From Actinomycetota bacterium (GTDB taxonomy: Bacteria > Actinomycetota > Acidimicrobiia > Acidimicrobiales > Ilumatobacteraceae): a stretch of 20,540 nucleotides of DNA. The stretch spans positions 1-20,540 of the forward strand of contig SXPW01000129.1 of the NCBI GenBank assembly GCA_005793785.1. Direction: 5' to 3'. Made by a program: the position numbers and the translations under genes. The notes beneath the pieces were generated by a model. It was not told the origin of the DNA, ran no database searches, and worked only from the letters and a program-made list of their open reading frames with translations. Numbering within the stretch: the stretch's first letter is position 1; each line of letters opens with the position of its first letter. Below, piece by piece: positions 6,676 through 13,815 of this stretch.

Positions 6676-7911
6676 GTGTACTGGACGGCAGAGGACGGCG
6701 GACCGCGTCGACAACAAATTCTGAGCGGCGCTCGACTGGACGTTTCTGCGACGGACAGGGTCGACGTAACGAATCGATCGATGATGGTGGTAACCATGGT
6801 GGTGATGGCCTCACCCGATGAGGCGTACGTCCTCTGCCATACAGGCGGTGACGAAGCGGTGTCCTGGGTGGAGCGTGTGCACCCGGAAACGTTGGAGACG
6901 CTGGCGACGAGTCCGAAACTGGCGGGCGGTCCCGCATGGCCGGGTGGAGTCGCAGTGCACCCGAACGGTGATCTCTACGTGGTTTTCGGCAACCATGCCC
7001 ATCGCCTGAATCGCGACCTTCAGGTGTCGGCATCGCGCACCTTGCCCCGAGTGCGTCCGTACAACAGCTTCGTCCTGATGCCCGACGGTTGTCTCGTTAC
7101 CAAGGACTTCTCGGGATCGCGTCCGGGAAGCGAACGCGTAGAGCCGTTTGCTCCGACGGAATTGGTGGTGCTCGAACCAGAGAACTTGAACGTGGTCTCC
7201 ACCCTGGAGATGCCGGAGGCGTCGATTGCACGACTTTCTGCCGATGGCAATGCGGTGTACATCGTCGGTACTTCGGCATTGTGGCGAGCGCACTGGGCCG
7301 ATTCCAGGCTCACGCTCGACGATTTCAAGGGTGAGTACAGACGGTTCACGGGACAAACATTTGGTTGGGACGCGGTGCTCGCCGATGGGTGCGCGTGGTT
7401 CCTCGACAACGGTGAATCGACCCACAAGTTCGCCGGCACTTTGCGAGGCGTCGGAACGGCCACTGAACCGTTGCACCTCGTGAGGGTGTGGCTTGACTCA
7501 GGACGGGTGGCACTCACCGAGATTTGCGGATTACCTGGCGGCGTGGTGGCGAATCCACCGCTGGTCGACACCGCACGCAAGTTGGTGGTGGGCTTCGATA
7601 GTGGTAACGGCGTGATCGCCGGATTCCGCTACGACGAAACGACGCTCATGCCCGTGTGGTCGCACGAACAGAATCACGGCTCGCACATGTTGTTGTATCC
7701 CGAGTCGGGCGAGTTCGTGAGTGCGCACCACGATGTGGAGCGAGGGGTGGAGCAGGTGGTGGTGCGTGACATCACAACGGGTCGGGAGAAAGCCCGAGTC
7801 GATACCGGATCACCCATTCAGTCGGTGGTGTTTCCGGCGTGCGGAACCCGTCGCGATTTCTATTGGTGCAGCATGCTTGCGGTCAATCGCGTGAGTGTCG
7901 AGTCGTTGTGA
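6676..7911 (+). CDS. Conserved beta-propeller-like protein of unknown function
   Basis: This 411-residue protein has repeated short blades of the kind seen in NHL/SMP-30/YVTN-like propellers, for example PGGVAVHPNGDLYVVFGNHAHRLN (about 95-118), PYNSFVLMPDGCLVTKDF (about 131-148), ASIARLSADGNAVYIVG (about 182-198), NPPLVDTARKLVVGFDS (about 295-311) and GSPIQSVVFPACG near the end. I recall similar unnamed actinobacterial proteins, but no catalytic motif is recognisable. There is no signal peptide or membrane segment. The start is taken as GTG at 6676, the first start after an in-frame stop and 7 bases after TACATT. Mets at 6781 onward are possible alternatives, since the first 35 residues look less conserved. 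It converges with the DinB-like gene across 20 bases. Confidence 0.7.
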   Translation: MYWTAEDGGPRRQQILSGARLDVSATDRVDVTNRSMMVVTMVVMASPDEAYVLCHTGGDEAVSWVERVHPETLETLATSPKLAGGPAWPGGVAVHPNGDLYVVFGNHAHRLNRDLQVSASRTLPRVRPYNSFVLMPDGCLVTKDFSGSRPGSERVEPFAPTELVVLEPENLNVVSTLEMPEASIARLSADGNAVYIVGTSALWRAHWADSRLTLDDFKGEYRRFTGQTFGWDAVLADGCAWFLDNGESTHKFAGTLRGVGTATEPLHLVRVWLDSGRVALTEICGLPGGVVANPPLVDTARKLVVGFDSGNGVIAGFRYDETTLMPVWSHEQNHGSHMLLYPESGEFVSAHHDVERGVEQVVVRDITTGREKARVDTGSPIQSVVFPACGTRRDFYWCSMLAVNRVSVESL

Positions 7912-7912
7912 A

Positions 7913-7929
7913 CGACCACCGGTCGACCG
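7913..7929. terminator. Possible short bidirectional hairpin at a convergent junction
   Basis: The 20-base gap between the convergent propeller and DinB-like genes contains CGACC (7913-7917) and GGTCG (7921-7925) with a 3-base loop. It also holds the overlapping 10-bp palindrome CGGTCGACCG (7920-7929). No U-run follows, so termination activity is uncertain. Confidence 0.25.
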
Positions 7930-7931
7930 AA

Positions 7932-8498
7932 CTAGGAGGTCATTCCGCGTAGCCCCACCAGGTGACGCGCGTACTCAATCTCGCCCATGTGGCGAAGTGC
8001 GTGTTGATAGATCCAACACTCGACACCGTCGAGCACGGTGATACCGCTTTCACCGCCGACCCGTGCCGAATACGTCGAGGCGACCTGCGGTGGATATGGC
8101 TTGGCGAAAATCACCCGTGTCAACTCGGAAGGGGTCAGTTCGGCCACCCAAACTTCAACCCGTGCAAAGACCTGCGACATGTAGTCCCGAAATGCGTCGT
8201 AGTCGCCGATGTGCTGGTCGACCATCTCCTCGACGGTCCGGTGTTTTCCATGGTCGCGAATGCCCGGGTTCACACGAGCGGCCCAGTCTTCATTCCAGAG
8301 GGGAGGATTGCCGTTCAGCAACATGAGCGATGCGTCGATCATGTTGACGATGTGGAACAGGCTGAACGCGATGGGCAGTACATCATCACGTTCCTTGTAA
8401 TTGACGTGCCGCAGTTCCATGCTCGCGACTGCATCTTCGTAGAGGGAGAAGATTGCGCGTAGGCGCCGACGCAACGAATCGAGCAGAAGTTCGGACAT
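7932..8498 (-). CDS. DinB-like (DUF664-type) metal-binding four-helix protein
   Basis: This 188-residue protein has the helical pattern and His placement of the DinB/YfiT superfamily: H49 in SLFHIVNMID and the pair H166/H170 in YQHALRHMGEIEYARHLVGL, which would form the usual three-His metal site. Related actinobacterial members include mycothiol-dependent transferases and isomerases, but no specific reaction can be assigned. It is presumably cytoplasmic. The start is supported by TACGCT on this strand, ending 6 bases before the ATG. It lies 27 bases downstream of hmuV on the same strand but has this promoter element in the gap, so it may be expressed independently of the heme operon. Confidence 0.8.
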   Translation of the reverse strand: MSELLLDSLRRRLRAIFSLYEDAVASMELRHVNYKERDDVLPIAFSLFHIVNMIDASLMLLNGNPPLWNEDWAARVNPGIRDHGKHRTVEEMVDQHIGDYDAFRDYMSQVFARVEVWVAELTPSELTRVIFAKPYPPQVASTYSARVGGESGITVLDGVECWIYQHALRHMGEIEYARHLVGLRGMTS

Positions 8499-8504
8499 GT
8501 CGCG

Positions 8505-8510
8505 AGCGTA
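8505..8510 (-). promoter_or_regulatory. -10 element for the DinB-like gene (leaderless)
   Basis: On the minus strand this reads TACGCT, followed by 6 bases and the ATG at 8498, in the 27-base gap after hmuV. No Shine-Dalgarno sequence is present. Confidence 0.4.
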
Positions 8511-8525
8511 CTCCGCTCGACGTCG

Positions 8526-9284
8526 CTATGAATTGTCGGGAAGAATGACCGATCGGCCTTCGGTGGTGGTGGTGATTCGAATTCGCTGGTGGTACACGTC
8601 GGAGAGCAGGGCATCGGTGAGCACGGTTTGCGGATCGCCACTCGCCACGCACCGGCCCTGGTGCAATACCACGACCCTGGTGGCGAAACGCATCGCGACA
8701 TTGAGGTCGTGCAGTACCGCGATGACACCTCGACCTTCGTCCACGAGGGACCGCGCAACGGCAAGGAATCGCTCCTGCTGACCAATGTCGAGCACGGCCG
8801 TCGGTTCGTCGAGCAGGAGCAGCGGCGTGTCCTGCGCGAGCACGCGCGCCATCGAGACCCGTGCCTGTTCACCCACCGACAACGTTTGGTAGGTGCGTCT
8901 GCTCAACGTCGCCACCTCCATGCGGTCCATCGCAGCGGTGATACGTGTTTCGTCGTCATCGTTCATCCACGGACTGCGCCCCATCGCCACGATTTCGCGC
9001 ACGGTGAACGGAAAGGAGATTGCCATCTGTTGCGGCAGGACTGCCCGCGCCCGAGCAAGTGTGCGAGGTGTCAACGACGTCACCTCGTCACCATCGATGG
9101 AGACCGAACCGCTCGTCAACGGAAAATCCCCGGCGAGTGCGCCCAGCAGCGTGGATTTGCCGGCGCCGTTCGGGCCGAGAACGGCGACGAGTTCGCCGGA
9201 TTGCACGGTCAGCGAGACGTCGTCGAGCAGCGTCGAAGCACCACGCGCGACCCCGATGTGTGACGCACGGAGATGGGTACTCAT
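8526..9284 (-). CDS. hmuV: Heme ABC transporter ATP-binding protein
   Basis: This 252-residue ATPase energises heme (or iron-chelate) import on the cytoplasmic side of HmuU. From the ATG at 9284 the motifs are Walker A GPNGAGKST (37-45), Q-loop PQQ (84-86), signature LSVGE (135-139), Walker B LLLLDE (155-160) and the H-loop His192. The PQQ...FPFTVREIVAMGR segment (84-103) is characteristic of HmuV rather than siderophore FecE/FhuC proteins. A longer reading from 9386 would add 34 residues of low-complexity sequence overlapping hmuU, so MSTHLRASHIG is preferred. It is 19 bases downstream of hmuU in the hmuTUV operon. Confidence 0.92.
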   Translation of the reverse strand: MSTHLRASHIGVARGASTLLDDVSLTVQSGELVAVLGPNGAGKSTLLGALAGDFPLTSGSVSIDGDEVTSLTPRTLARARAVLPQQMAISFPFTVREIVAMGRSPWMNDDDETRITAAMDRMEVATLSRRTYQTLSVGEQARVSMARVLAQDTPLLLLDEPTAVLDIGQQERFLAVARSLVDEGRGVIAVLHDLNVAMRFATRVVVLHQGRCVASGDPQTVLTDALLSDVYHQRIRITTTTEGRSVILPDNS

Positions 9285-9303
9285 GAGCCCTGGCCCTTGG
9301 AGT

Positions 9304-10335
9304 TCATGCCCAACCACCTTGGCTACGACGAGTGCTGCGCAGCAACATGAGGAAGAACGGGGCACCGATGAGCGCGGTAACGACACCGAGCGGAAGTTCT
9401 GCTGGGGACAACAGTGTTCGTGCCGCCAGATCGGCGAGCAACGTGACGCTGGCTCCGAGCAGGGCGGCGGTCCAGAGCAGATGACGATGTCGCGGACCCA
9501 GCACGATGCGCATGATGTGGGGGACGAGCAATCCGACGAAGGCGATCATTCCGGTTGCCGCAACCGCGCTCGACGCGAGGAGTCCGACCACCGCAATCGC
9601 CTGCAGGCGGACGGGTTCGACCCGGACACCGAGGTGCATCGCCGGGCGATCCCCGAGGGCGAGCGTGTCGAGGACGCGAGCGAACTTCGCACTGATCAAC
9701 ATGCCGAGCACGGCGAGTGGTATGACCACGCCGACGGCTTTCCACGTTGCGAGCCCGAGCGTGCCGAGGCTCCAGAAGGTGACGGATCGAATCTCGTCGT
9801 CATCGGCCACGAAGACCGCGAATCCGATGACGGCACCGGCGAATGCGTTGATGGCGATTCCGGTGAGAATCAGGGTGACGACCTCGGTCTTGCCGTCCGA
9901 ACGAGAGAGCACGTAGACCAGAGCCGTCGACAATGTGCCGCCGAGGAACGCCGCGAACTGTACGCCGAGTGGGAGTTGGTTGAGTCCGATGATGATGGCG
10001 ATCACCGCACCAACGGCGGCTCCTGCCGAGACGCCGACCGTCGCGGGTTCGGCCAGTGGATTTCGGAAGATTCCCTGCATGATGACGCCCGCCACGGCGA
10101 GGCTGGCTCCGACAACGATGGCAAGGACGATCCTTGGCAGACGCACCTGCCAGAACACGTTGTGCGCTACGACCTCTGCAGTATCGCGACGTGGACCGTC
10201 GGCGATGATCCCGAGCAGATCGGGGAGCGAGATACGGAATGCCCCGGTTGCCAGCGAGAGCAACATCGTGACGCCGAGCAGGGCGGCGAGAAAAATCGCG
10301 ACCGCCGGCAGACTGGTGCGTCGGGCGTCGGTCAT
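9304..10335 (-). CDS. hmuU: Heme ABC transporter permease (FecCD family)
   Basis: This 343-residue polytopic membrane protein forms the import channel. It shows FecCD signatures: LLSLATGAFRISLPDLLGI near the N-terminus, VRLPRIVLAIVVGASLAVAGVIMQGIFRNPLAEPATVGVSAGAAVGA (about 63-109), the central WSLGTLG segment and the C-terminal FVGLLVPHIMRIVLGPRHRHLLWTAALLGA block (about 266-295). About ten helices are expected for the family. Its ATG overlaps the hmuT stop by ATGA, showing translational coupling with the binding protein, and hmuV follows, so this is a complete three-gene importer. Confidence 0.94.
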   Translation of the reverse strand: MTDARRTSLPAVAIFLAALLGVTMLLSLATGAFRISLPDLLGIIADGPRRDTAEVVAHNVFWQVRLPRIVLAIVVGASLAVAGVIMQGIFRNPLAEPATVGVSAGAAVGAVIAIIIGLNQLPLGVQFAAFLGGTLSTALVYVLSRSDGKTEVVTLILTGIAINAFAGAVIGFAVFVADDDEIRSVTFWSLGTLGLATWKAVGVVIPLAVLGMLISAKFARVLDTLALGDRPAMHLGVRVEPVRLQAIAVVGLLASSAVAATGMIAFVGLLVPHIMRIVLGPRHRHLLWTAALLGASVTLLADLAARTLLSPAELPLGVVTALIGAPFFLMLLRSTRRSQGGWA

Positions 10336-11321
10336 GTGTCGCTACTGAAGGTGTCGAGGATTTCCGCCAAACGGGTGATGAGGTCACCAGTTCGCGGACC
10401 AAACGACAGTAGTAGGTCGTCGTCCACTGCAATCACCGCCCTCGAGCCCGCGGCGCGGGTGCTCGACACGCCGGGAAGTGCGAGCAAACCGTCGACTCCA
10501 CCAACGGAGTCGAGACCCCGAGTCATCACCAGCAGGACATCGGGGTCGGCTTGCACGATTGCCTCGGCAGTGAGCGGTGTGAAGGCGGACAAACCATTGA
10601 AGGCTCCCACGTCGATCGCCCCGGTTGCCGCGATGATTTCATCGGCGCCAGATCCGGAACCGCCGAGGAGATAGACCGACGCGGTGCCGCGCACATAGAG
10701 AAAGGCCACACGGGGAACCGACGCATACGAACCGACCGCGGAGAGTGCTCCTTCAATGGAGCGTTGCGTGAGCGCCACGAGGTCCTCACCGGACTTTGGA
10801 ACGCCGAGCGCTCGTGCGATCAGCGACACGCGACTTGGAAGTTCGGAGAGGGTCCACACCTCCGGCGCAATCACGACGGCGATACCCGCGCCGCGCAATT
10901 GTTGCAAGGCCTCCGGTGGACCGGTTCGCGTATCGCCGATCACCACGCTGGGACGCAACGAGAGAACGCTCTCTGCACTGATGTCGTGACCGTTGCTCAC
11001 GTCCTCGACGTCGGCGAGTGCCGCCAGGGTGGTGGTCGCATCGCGACCGATGATCGAATCCTTCAACCCGAGTGACACGACGATTTCGGCAATCGCCTCG
11101 TTCAACACGATGATTCTGGAGGCGTCGGTGACTTCTACCACGACTCCGTCCGCACCGGTCACCGAGGATGGAAGATTCGGAACGTTGGTTTCGACCGTCG
11201 GAAGCGGGAAATCCTGCGACAGAATGAACCGTGCACCAGACTCGCTTTGCGATGCTCCGGTACCGCATCCCGATAGCCCCACGATGAGCAACGAACTCGC
11301 CAACCACGCCCGCCGCACCAT
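10332..11321 (-). CDS. hmuT: Heme-binding lipoprotein of the ABC importer
   Basis: This 329-residue substrate-binding protein begins MVRRAWLASSLLIVGLSGC, a clear lipoprotein signal with C19 as the anchor. The PeripBP_2-type fold shows RIIVLNEAIAEIVVSLGL (69-86), GRDATTT (92-98) and SAESVLSLRPSVVIGD (115-130). H112 in NGHDIS and Y217 in SVYLLGGSGSGADEII occupy positions resembling the heme ligands His and Tyr of corynebacterial HmuT, which favours heme over a siderophore as ligand (inference from motif similarity). A reading from 11426 would add 35 non-signal residues and run into the divergent gene, so 11321 is chosen; TACCCT lies 8 bases upstream. It leads the hmuTUV operon and diverges from a secreted-protein pair. 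Confidence 0.92.
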   Translation of the reverse strand: MVRRAWLASSLLIVGLSGCGTGASQSESGARFILSQDFPLPTVETNVPNLPSSVTGADGVVVEVTDASRIIVLNEAIAEIVVSLGLKDSIIGRDATTTLAALADVEDVSNGHDISAESVLSLRPSVVIGDTRTGPPEALQQLRGAGIAVVIAPEVWTLSELPSRVSLIARALGVPKSGEDLVALTQRSIEGALSAVGSYASVPRVAFLYVRGTASVYLLGGSGSGADEIIAATGAIDVGAFNGLSAFTPLTAEAIVQADPDVLLVMTRGLDSVGGVDGLLALPGVSSTRAAGSRAVIAVDDDLLLSFGPRTGDLITRLAEILDTFSSDT

Positions 11322-11329
11322 CGGCTTCA

Positions 11330-11335
11330 AGGGTA
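11330..11335 (-). promoter_or_regulatory. -10 element for hmuT (leaderless), overlapping the divergent start codon
   Basis: On the minus strand this reads TACCCT, followed by 8 bases and the hmuT ATG at 11321. Its outermost base is the first base of the divergent lipoprotein ATG at 11335. RNA polymerase initiating hmuT would therefore sit on the 5' end of the other gene. I found no convincing DtxR/IdeR or Fur box here. Confidence 0.4.
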
Positions 11336-12072
11336 TGAGCGGCCTGCACCACCGACGAAGCCCGAACCTGAGACGTTGGTTACCCGTGGCGCTGCTCGCG
11401 TTGCTGAGCACCGGTTGCAGCACCAATTCCGAGGTTCACTCGACATCCATCGCAGATCCGACGACGACCACGATCCCCGAACAGGCGTCGGAAACCACGG
11501 CTTCGACCGTGGTGCAATCAAACAACGTCACCCCGACGTCACTCGGGCCCGACTCGAGTGCCGTTGTACCGACGACGACCGCGGCGATCTCCGTCTCACC
11601 GACGACCACCATCGTTGCTTCGACGGTGGTCGAAACAACGACGACGGTGAAGTTATCGGGTACACCGAACATTTCGGTTTCGCCGTCGAGCGGACTTGCA
11701 AAATCCGGAACACGGGTCGTGGTGCGCGGCACGGGATTCGACGTTTCGAAAGGCATCTATGTGATCGTGTGCAATCAAGCGGCGTGGACCGATGCTCGAC
11801 GATGCGTGGGCGGTGTCAACATCGACGGAGCATCCCCGGTGTCCGAATGGGTGTCTTCGAATCCTCCTGGTTATGCCAAAGGTCTCACCGTCCCCTTCGC
11901 TCCGGACGGATCGTTCACCGTAACTTTGCTGGTGCGGGCGACCGACGAAGCCACCAATCTCATCGACTGTTCGAAGGAGCAGTGTGGTGTGGTGACGTTC
12001 GCCGATCACACCCGTCGCGATGATCGTTCGCAAGACGTGTTCGTGCCAATCAACTTCGGGTCGGGATCCTGA
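11335..12072 (+). CDS. Secreted lipoprotein with Thr-rich stalk and neocarzinostatin-like domain
   Basis: This 245-residue protein begins with a basic region and the helix LPVALLALLSTGC, with C28 as the likely lipidated Cys. Residues 29-108 are a low-complexity Thr/Ser/Val stalk. Residues about 110-242 look like a neocarzinostatin-family Ig-like domain: SVSPSSGLAKSGTRVVVRGTGF, IYVIVCNQ, then DCSKEQCGVVTFADH and DVFVPINF. Cysteines 146/157 and 212/217 are spaced like the two disulfides of that family (its second pair is also five residues apart). It should stand off the cell surface on its stalk. The family holds enediyne-binding apoproteins, but no enediyne genes are present here. It starts 13 bases from divergent hmuT and is followed by a paralogue, so a role in heme/iron capture is inferred. 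The ATG has only a close-set AAGGG before it. Confidence 0.75.
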   Translation: MSGLHHRRSPNLRRWLPVALLALLSTGCSTNSEVHSTSIADPTTTTIPEQASETTASTVVQSNNVTPTSLGPDSSAVVPTTTAAISVSPTTTIVASTVVETTTTVKLSGTPNISVSPSSGLAKSGTRVVVRGTGFDVSKGIYVIVCNQAAWTDARRCVGGVNIDGASPVSEWVSSNPPGYAKGLTVPFAPDGSFTVTLLVRATDEATNLIDCSKEQCGVVTFADHTRRDDRSQDVFVPINFGSGS

Positions 12073-12094
12073 AATAATCCGACCCACAACCCCC

Positions 12095-12100
12095 AAAGGA
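12095..12100 (+). promoter_or_regulatory. Ribosome binding site of the second secreted protein
   Basis: AAAGGA lies 5 bases before the ATG at 12106 in the 33-base gap between the two secreted-protein genes. It supports the chosen start, which is also followed by a good signal peptide. Confidence 0.5.
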
Positions 12101-12105
12101 ATGTC

Positions 12106-12852
12106 ATGAACTCGATTCGACGAATCACCGTTGCAATACTCTTCACTGCGATCGGATTCTCTCCGTTGGTGTCCATGTCACCGGCCTCGGCGGCGGTCAA
12201 CGCGACCCTCAGTCAGCAAATCTCCCTCGTCGACGGCACCGTCGTTGCCGTGACGCTCTCGGGAATACCGTCCACCCAGGGGGTCTACGTTCAGCAGTGC
12301 TACAAGCCCCAAATCGGACTCCGCTCCGCGACCGGTCTCAAATGCAACGGCAGCCTGCAGCAGACCGACGTGATGCTGTGGGCCACCATGGATGCTGCTC
12401 GTGGATCACAATCCGCCGCGTCGCCGCTCAACTTCACGGTGCGAGAATCGGTCACCGTCGGTGGGGCAACGTACTCGTGCGGGGCATTCGATTGCTCCCT
12501 CTTCATTTATCGAGATCACCGCGGAATCAGCGACACCACGTTGGACACCATCGTGCCGCTGGTGTTTCTCGCGCAACAGGAGTTGAAAATGCGGTCGTTC
12601 GGACTCGCCAAGAATGGTGCATCCGTACGAGTCGGCGGAACGCTGAACCTGCAAACCACGTACATGGTGACCGAACAGGGTGTCGACGTGCGTGCGAAGA
12701 GTGCGACGCCGAAGGTGTGTACGGTGTCTCCAGGCAAGGTCACGACCGTCGTTCGGTTCATCGGCAAGGGCACATGCAACCTCTCCTTGAAGGCCAAGGG
12801 GGACGCAGTCTTCAAGGCGTTGAGCACGACGGTGTCGTACACGGTGGGTTGA
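12106..12852 (+). CDS. Secreted protein with neocarzinostatin-like domain and C-terminal Ig-like domain
   Basis: This 248-residue protein has a Sec signal peptide (MNSIRRITVAILFTAIGF...), with likely cleavage after the ASA near residue 29. Residues about 31-157 resemble the Ig-like domain of the gene before it: GVYVQQC (C65), a partner C80, then SCGAFDCSLFIYRDHRG (C125/C130, again five apart) and IVPLVF. Residues about 163-247 are a separate bacterial Ig-like module with the PKVCTV...GTCNLSLKAKGD pattern (C205/C224), common in actinobacterial surface proteins. It has no lipobox, anchor or sorting signal, so it may be released or held by the cell envelope. The paralogous pair beside hmuTUV suggests a ligand-capture role (inference). 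It converges with the sugar permease gene across 26 bases. Confidence 0.75.
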   Translation: MNSIRRITVAILFTAIGFSPLVSMSPASAAVNATLSQQISLVDGTVVAVTLSGIPSTQGVYVQQCYKPQIGLRSATGLKCNGSLQQTDVMLWATMDAARGSQSAASPLNFTVRESVTVGGATYSCGAFDCSLFIYRDHRGISDTTLDTIVPLVFLAQQELKMRSFGLAKNGASVRVGGTLNLQTTYMVTEQGVDVRAKSATPKVCTVSPGKVTTVVRFIGKGTCNLSLKAKGDAVFKALSTTVSYTVG

Positions 12853-12878
12853 TCTGACCCCGCGAGGCCCGATCAGGC

Positions 12879-13814
12879 TCAGCCTTTCACGGCACCAGCG
12901 ATGAGACCTCGTACGAAGTAGCGCTGCAGTCCGGCGAAAACTAGGAGTGGCACCACCATGGTGACGAAGGCGGCCGCCGTGAGCCGTTGCCACTCGTTGC
13001 CGCGGTTTCCGGCGAGTTCGACGAGCTTCACCGTCATTGGACCATTCTTTCCACCCGCGAACACGTAGCCCACGAGGTAATCGTTCCACGTCCAGAGGAA
13101 TTGAAAGATGCCGAGGGATGCAAATGCTGGTACCGACAGAGGGGCGATGATACTCACGAAGATTCGCAAGTGGCTGGCACCATCGACGCGTGCCGCCTCG
13201 ATCAATTCGCGGGGGAGCGAGGCGATGAAATTACGCAGGAGAAATACGGCGAGTGGTAGGCCGAAGCACGTATGCGCGATCCAAACGGTGACGACTGAGT
13301 TGTTGAGGTTCAGGTCGGGGAAGATTGGAATCGATCCGATGTGTGCGCCGGATGTGAACAGACGGAGTAGCGGTATGAGAGCCATCTGTAGCGGCACCAC
13401 CATCAGACCGACCACGAGGGTGAACAGCCAGTCTCGACCTCGAAATGACATCCAAGAAAATGCGTATGCCGCCAACGCTGCAATCGTGATCGGAATGATT
13501 GTGCTCGGAATTGCGATCTCGACGGAGTTCCAAAAATACGTGCCCATCTGTCCGCCGGCAGATCGCGCTGCGAGGACGTCTCGGTAATTCTCCAAGGTCA
13601 ACGAAGGGTTCGCAAAGAACGTCCACCAGCCGGTGGTCTTGATGTCCTTCTCGGGACGCCACGATGAGACGAAGAGCCCCAATGTCGGAACGGTCCACAG
13701 CACCACCAGTGTCCAGACAACGAATCTTCCCCAGCCCGTCGTCATGGATGCCACCACCTTGGTGCCGAGCGGTATCGACTTGTTCGGCTCCGATGGCGTG
13801 AGGGAACTGGTCAT
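12879..13814 (-). CDS. Sugar ABC transporter permease (AglG/MalG type)
   Basis: This 311-residue inner-membrane permease of the carbohydrate uptake-1 family has about six helices and the EAA loop EAARVDGASHLRIFVSIIAPLSVPAF (about residues 213-238) that contacts the ATPase. The family resemblance is closest to alpha-glucoside permeases (AglG), in line with the GH13 glucosidase in the same operon. The start is MTSSLTPSEP at 13814, one base after the stop of the upstream permease gene; a longer reading from 13943 would run back through that gene. It is the last gene of the operon before the convergent secreted-protein gene. Confidence 0.9.
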   Translation of the reverse strand: MTSSLTPSEPNKSIPLGTKVVASMTTGWGRFVVWTLVVLWTVPTLGLFVSSWRPEKDIKTTGWWTFFANPSLTLENYRDVLAARSAGGQMGTYFWNSVEIAIPSTIIPITIAALAAYAFSWMSFRGRDWLFTLVVGLMVVPLQMALIPLLRLFTSGAHIGSIPIFPDLNLNNSVVTVWIAHTCFGLPLAVFLLRNFIASLPRELIEAARVDGASHLRIFVSIIAPLSVPAFASLGIFQFLWTWNDYLVGYVFAGGKNGPMTVKLVELAGNRGNEWQRLTAAAFVTMVVPLLVFAGLQRYFVRGLIAGAVKG

Positions 13815-13815
13815 G

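Noticed and set aside
8893..10674. A 593-codon plus-strand open frame antisense to hmuV, hmuU and hmuT
   Set aside because: It overlaps three well-supported genes, and its translation is low-complexity Asp/Arg/Glu/Gln-rich sequence.
11335..12852. Neocarzinostatin-like proteins as part of an enediyne antibiotic cluster
   Set aside because: No polyketide synthase, tailoring or resistance gene is nearby; the neighbours are heme transport and sugar genes.
12853..12878. Possible terminator in the convergent gap after the second secreted protein
   Set aside because: The CTGA/TCAG and GAGGCC/AGGCTC pairings are short or mismatched and no U-run follows.
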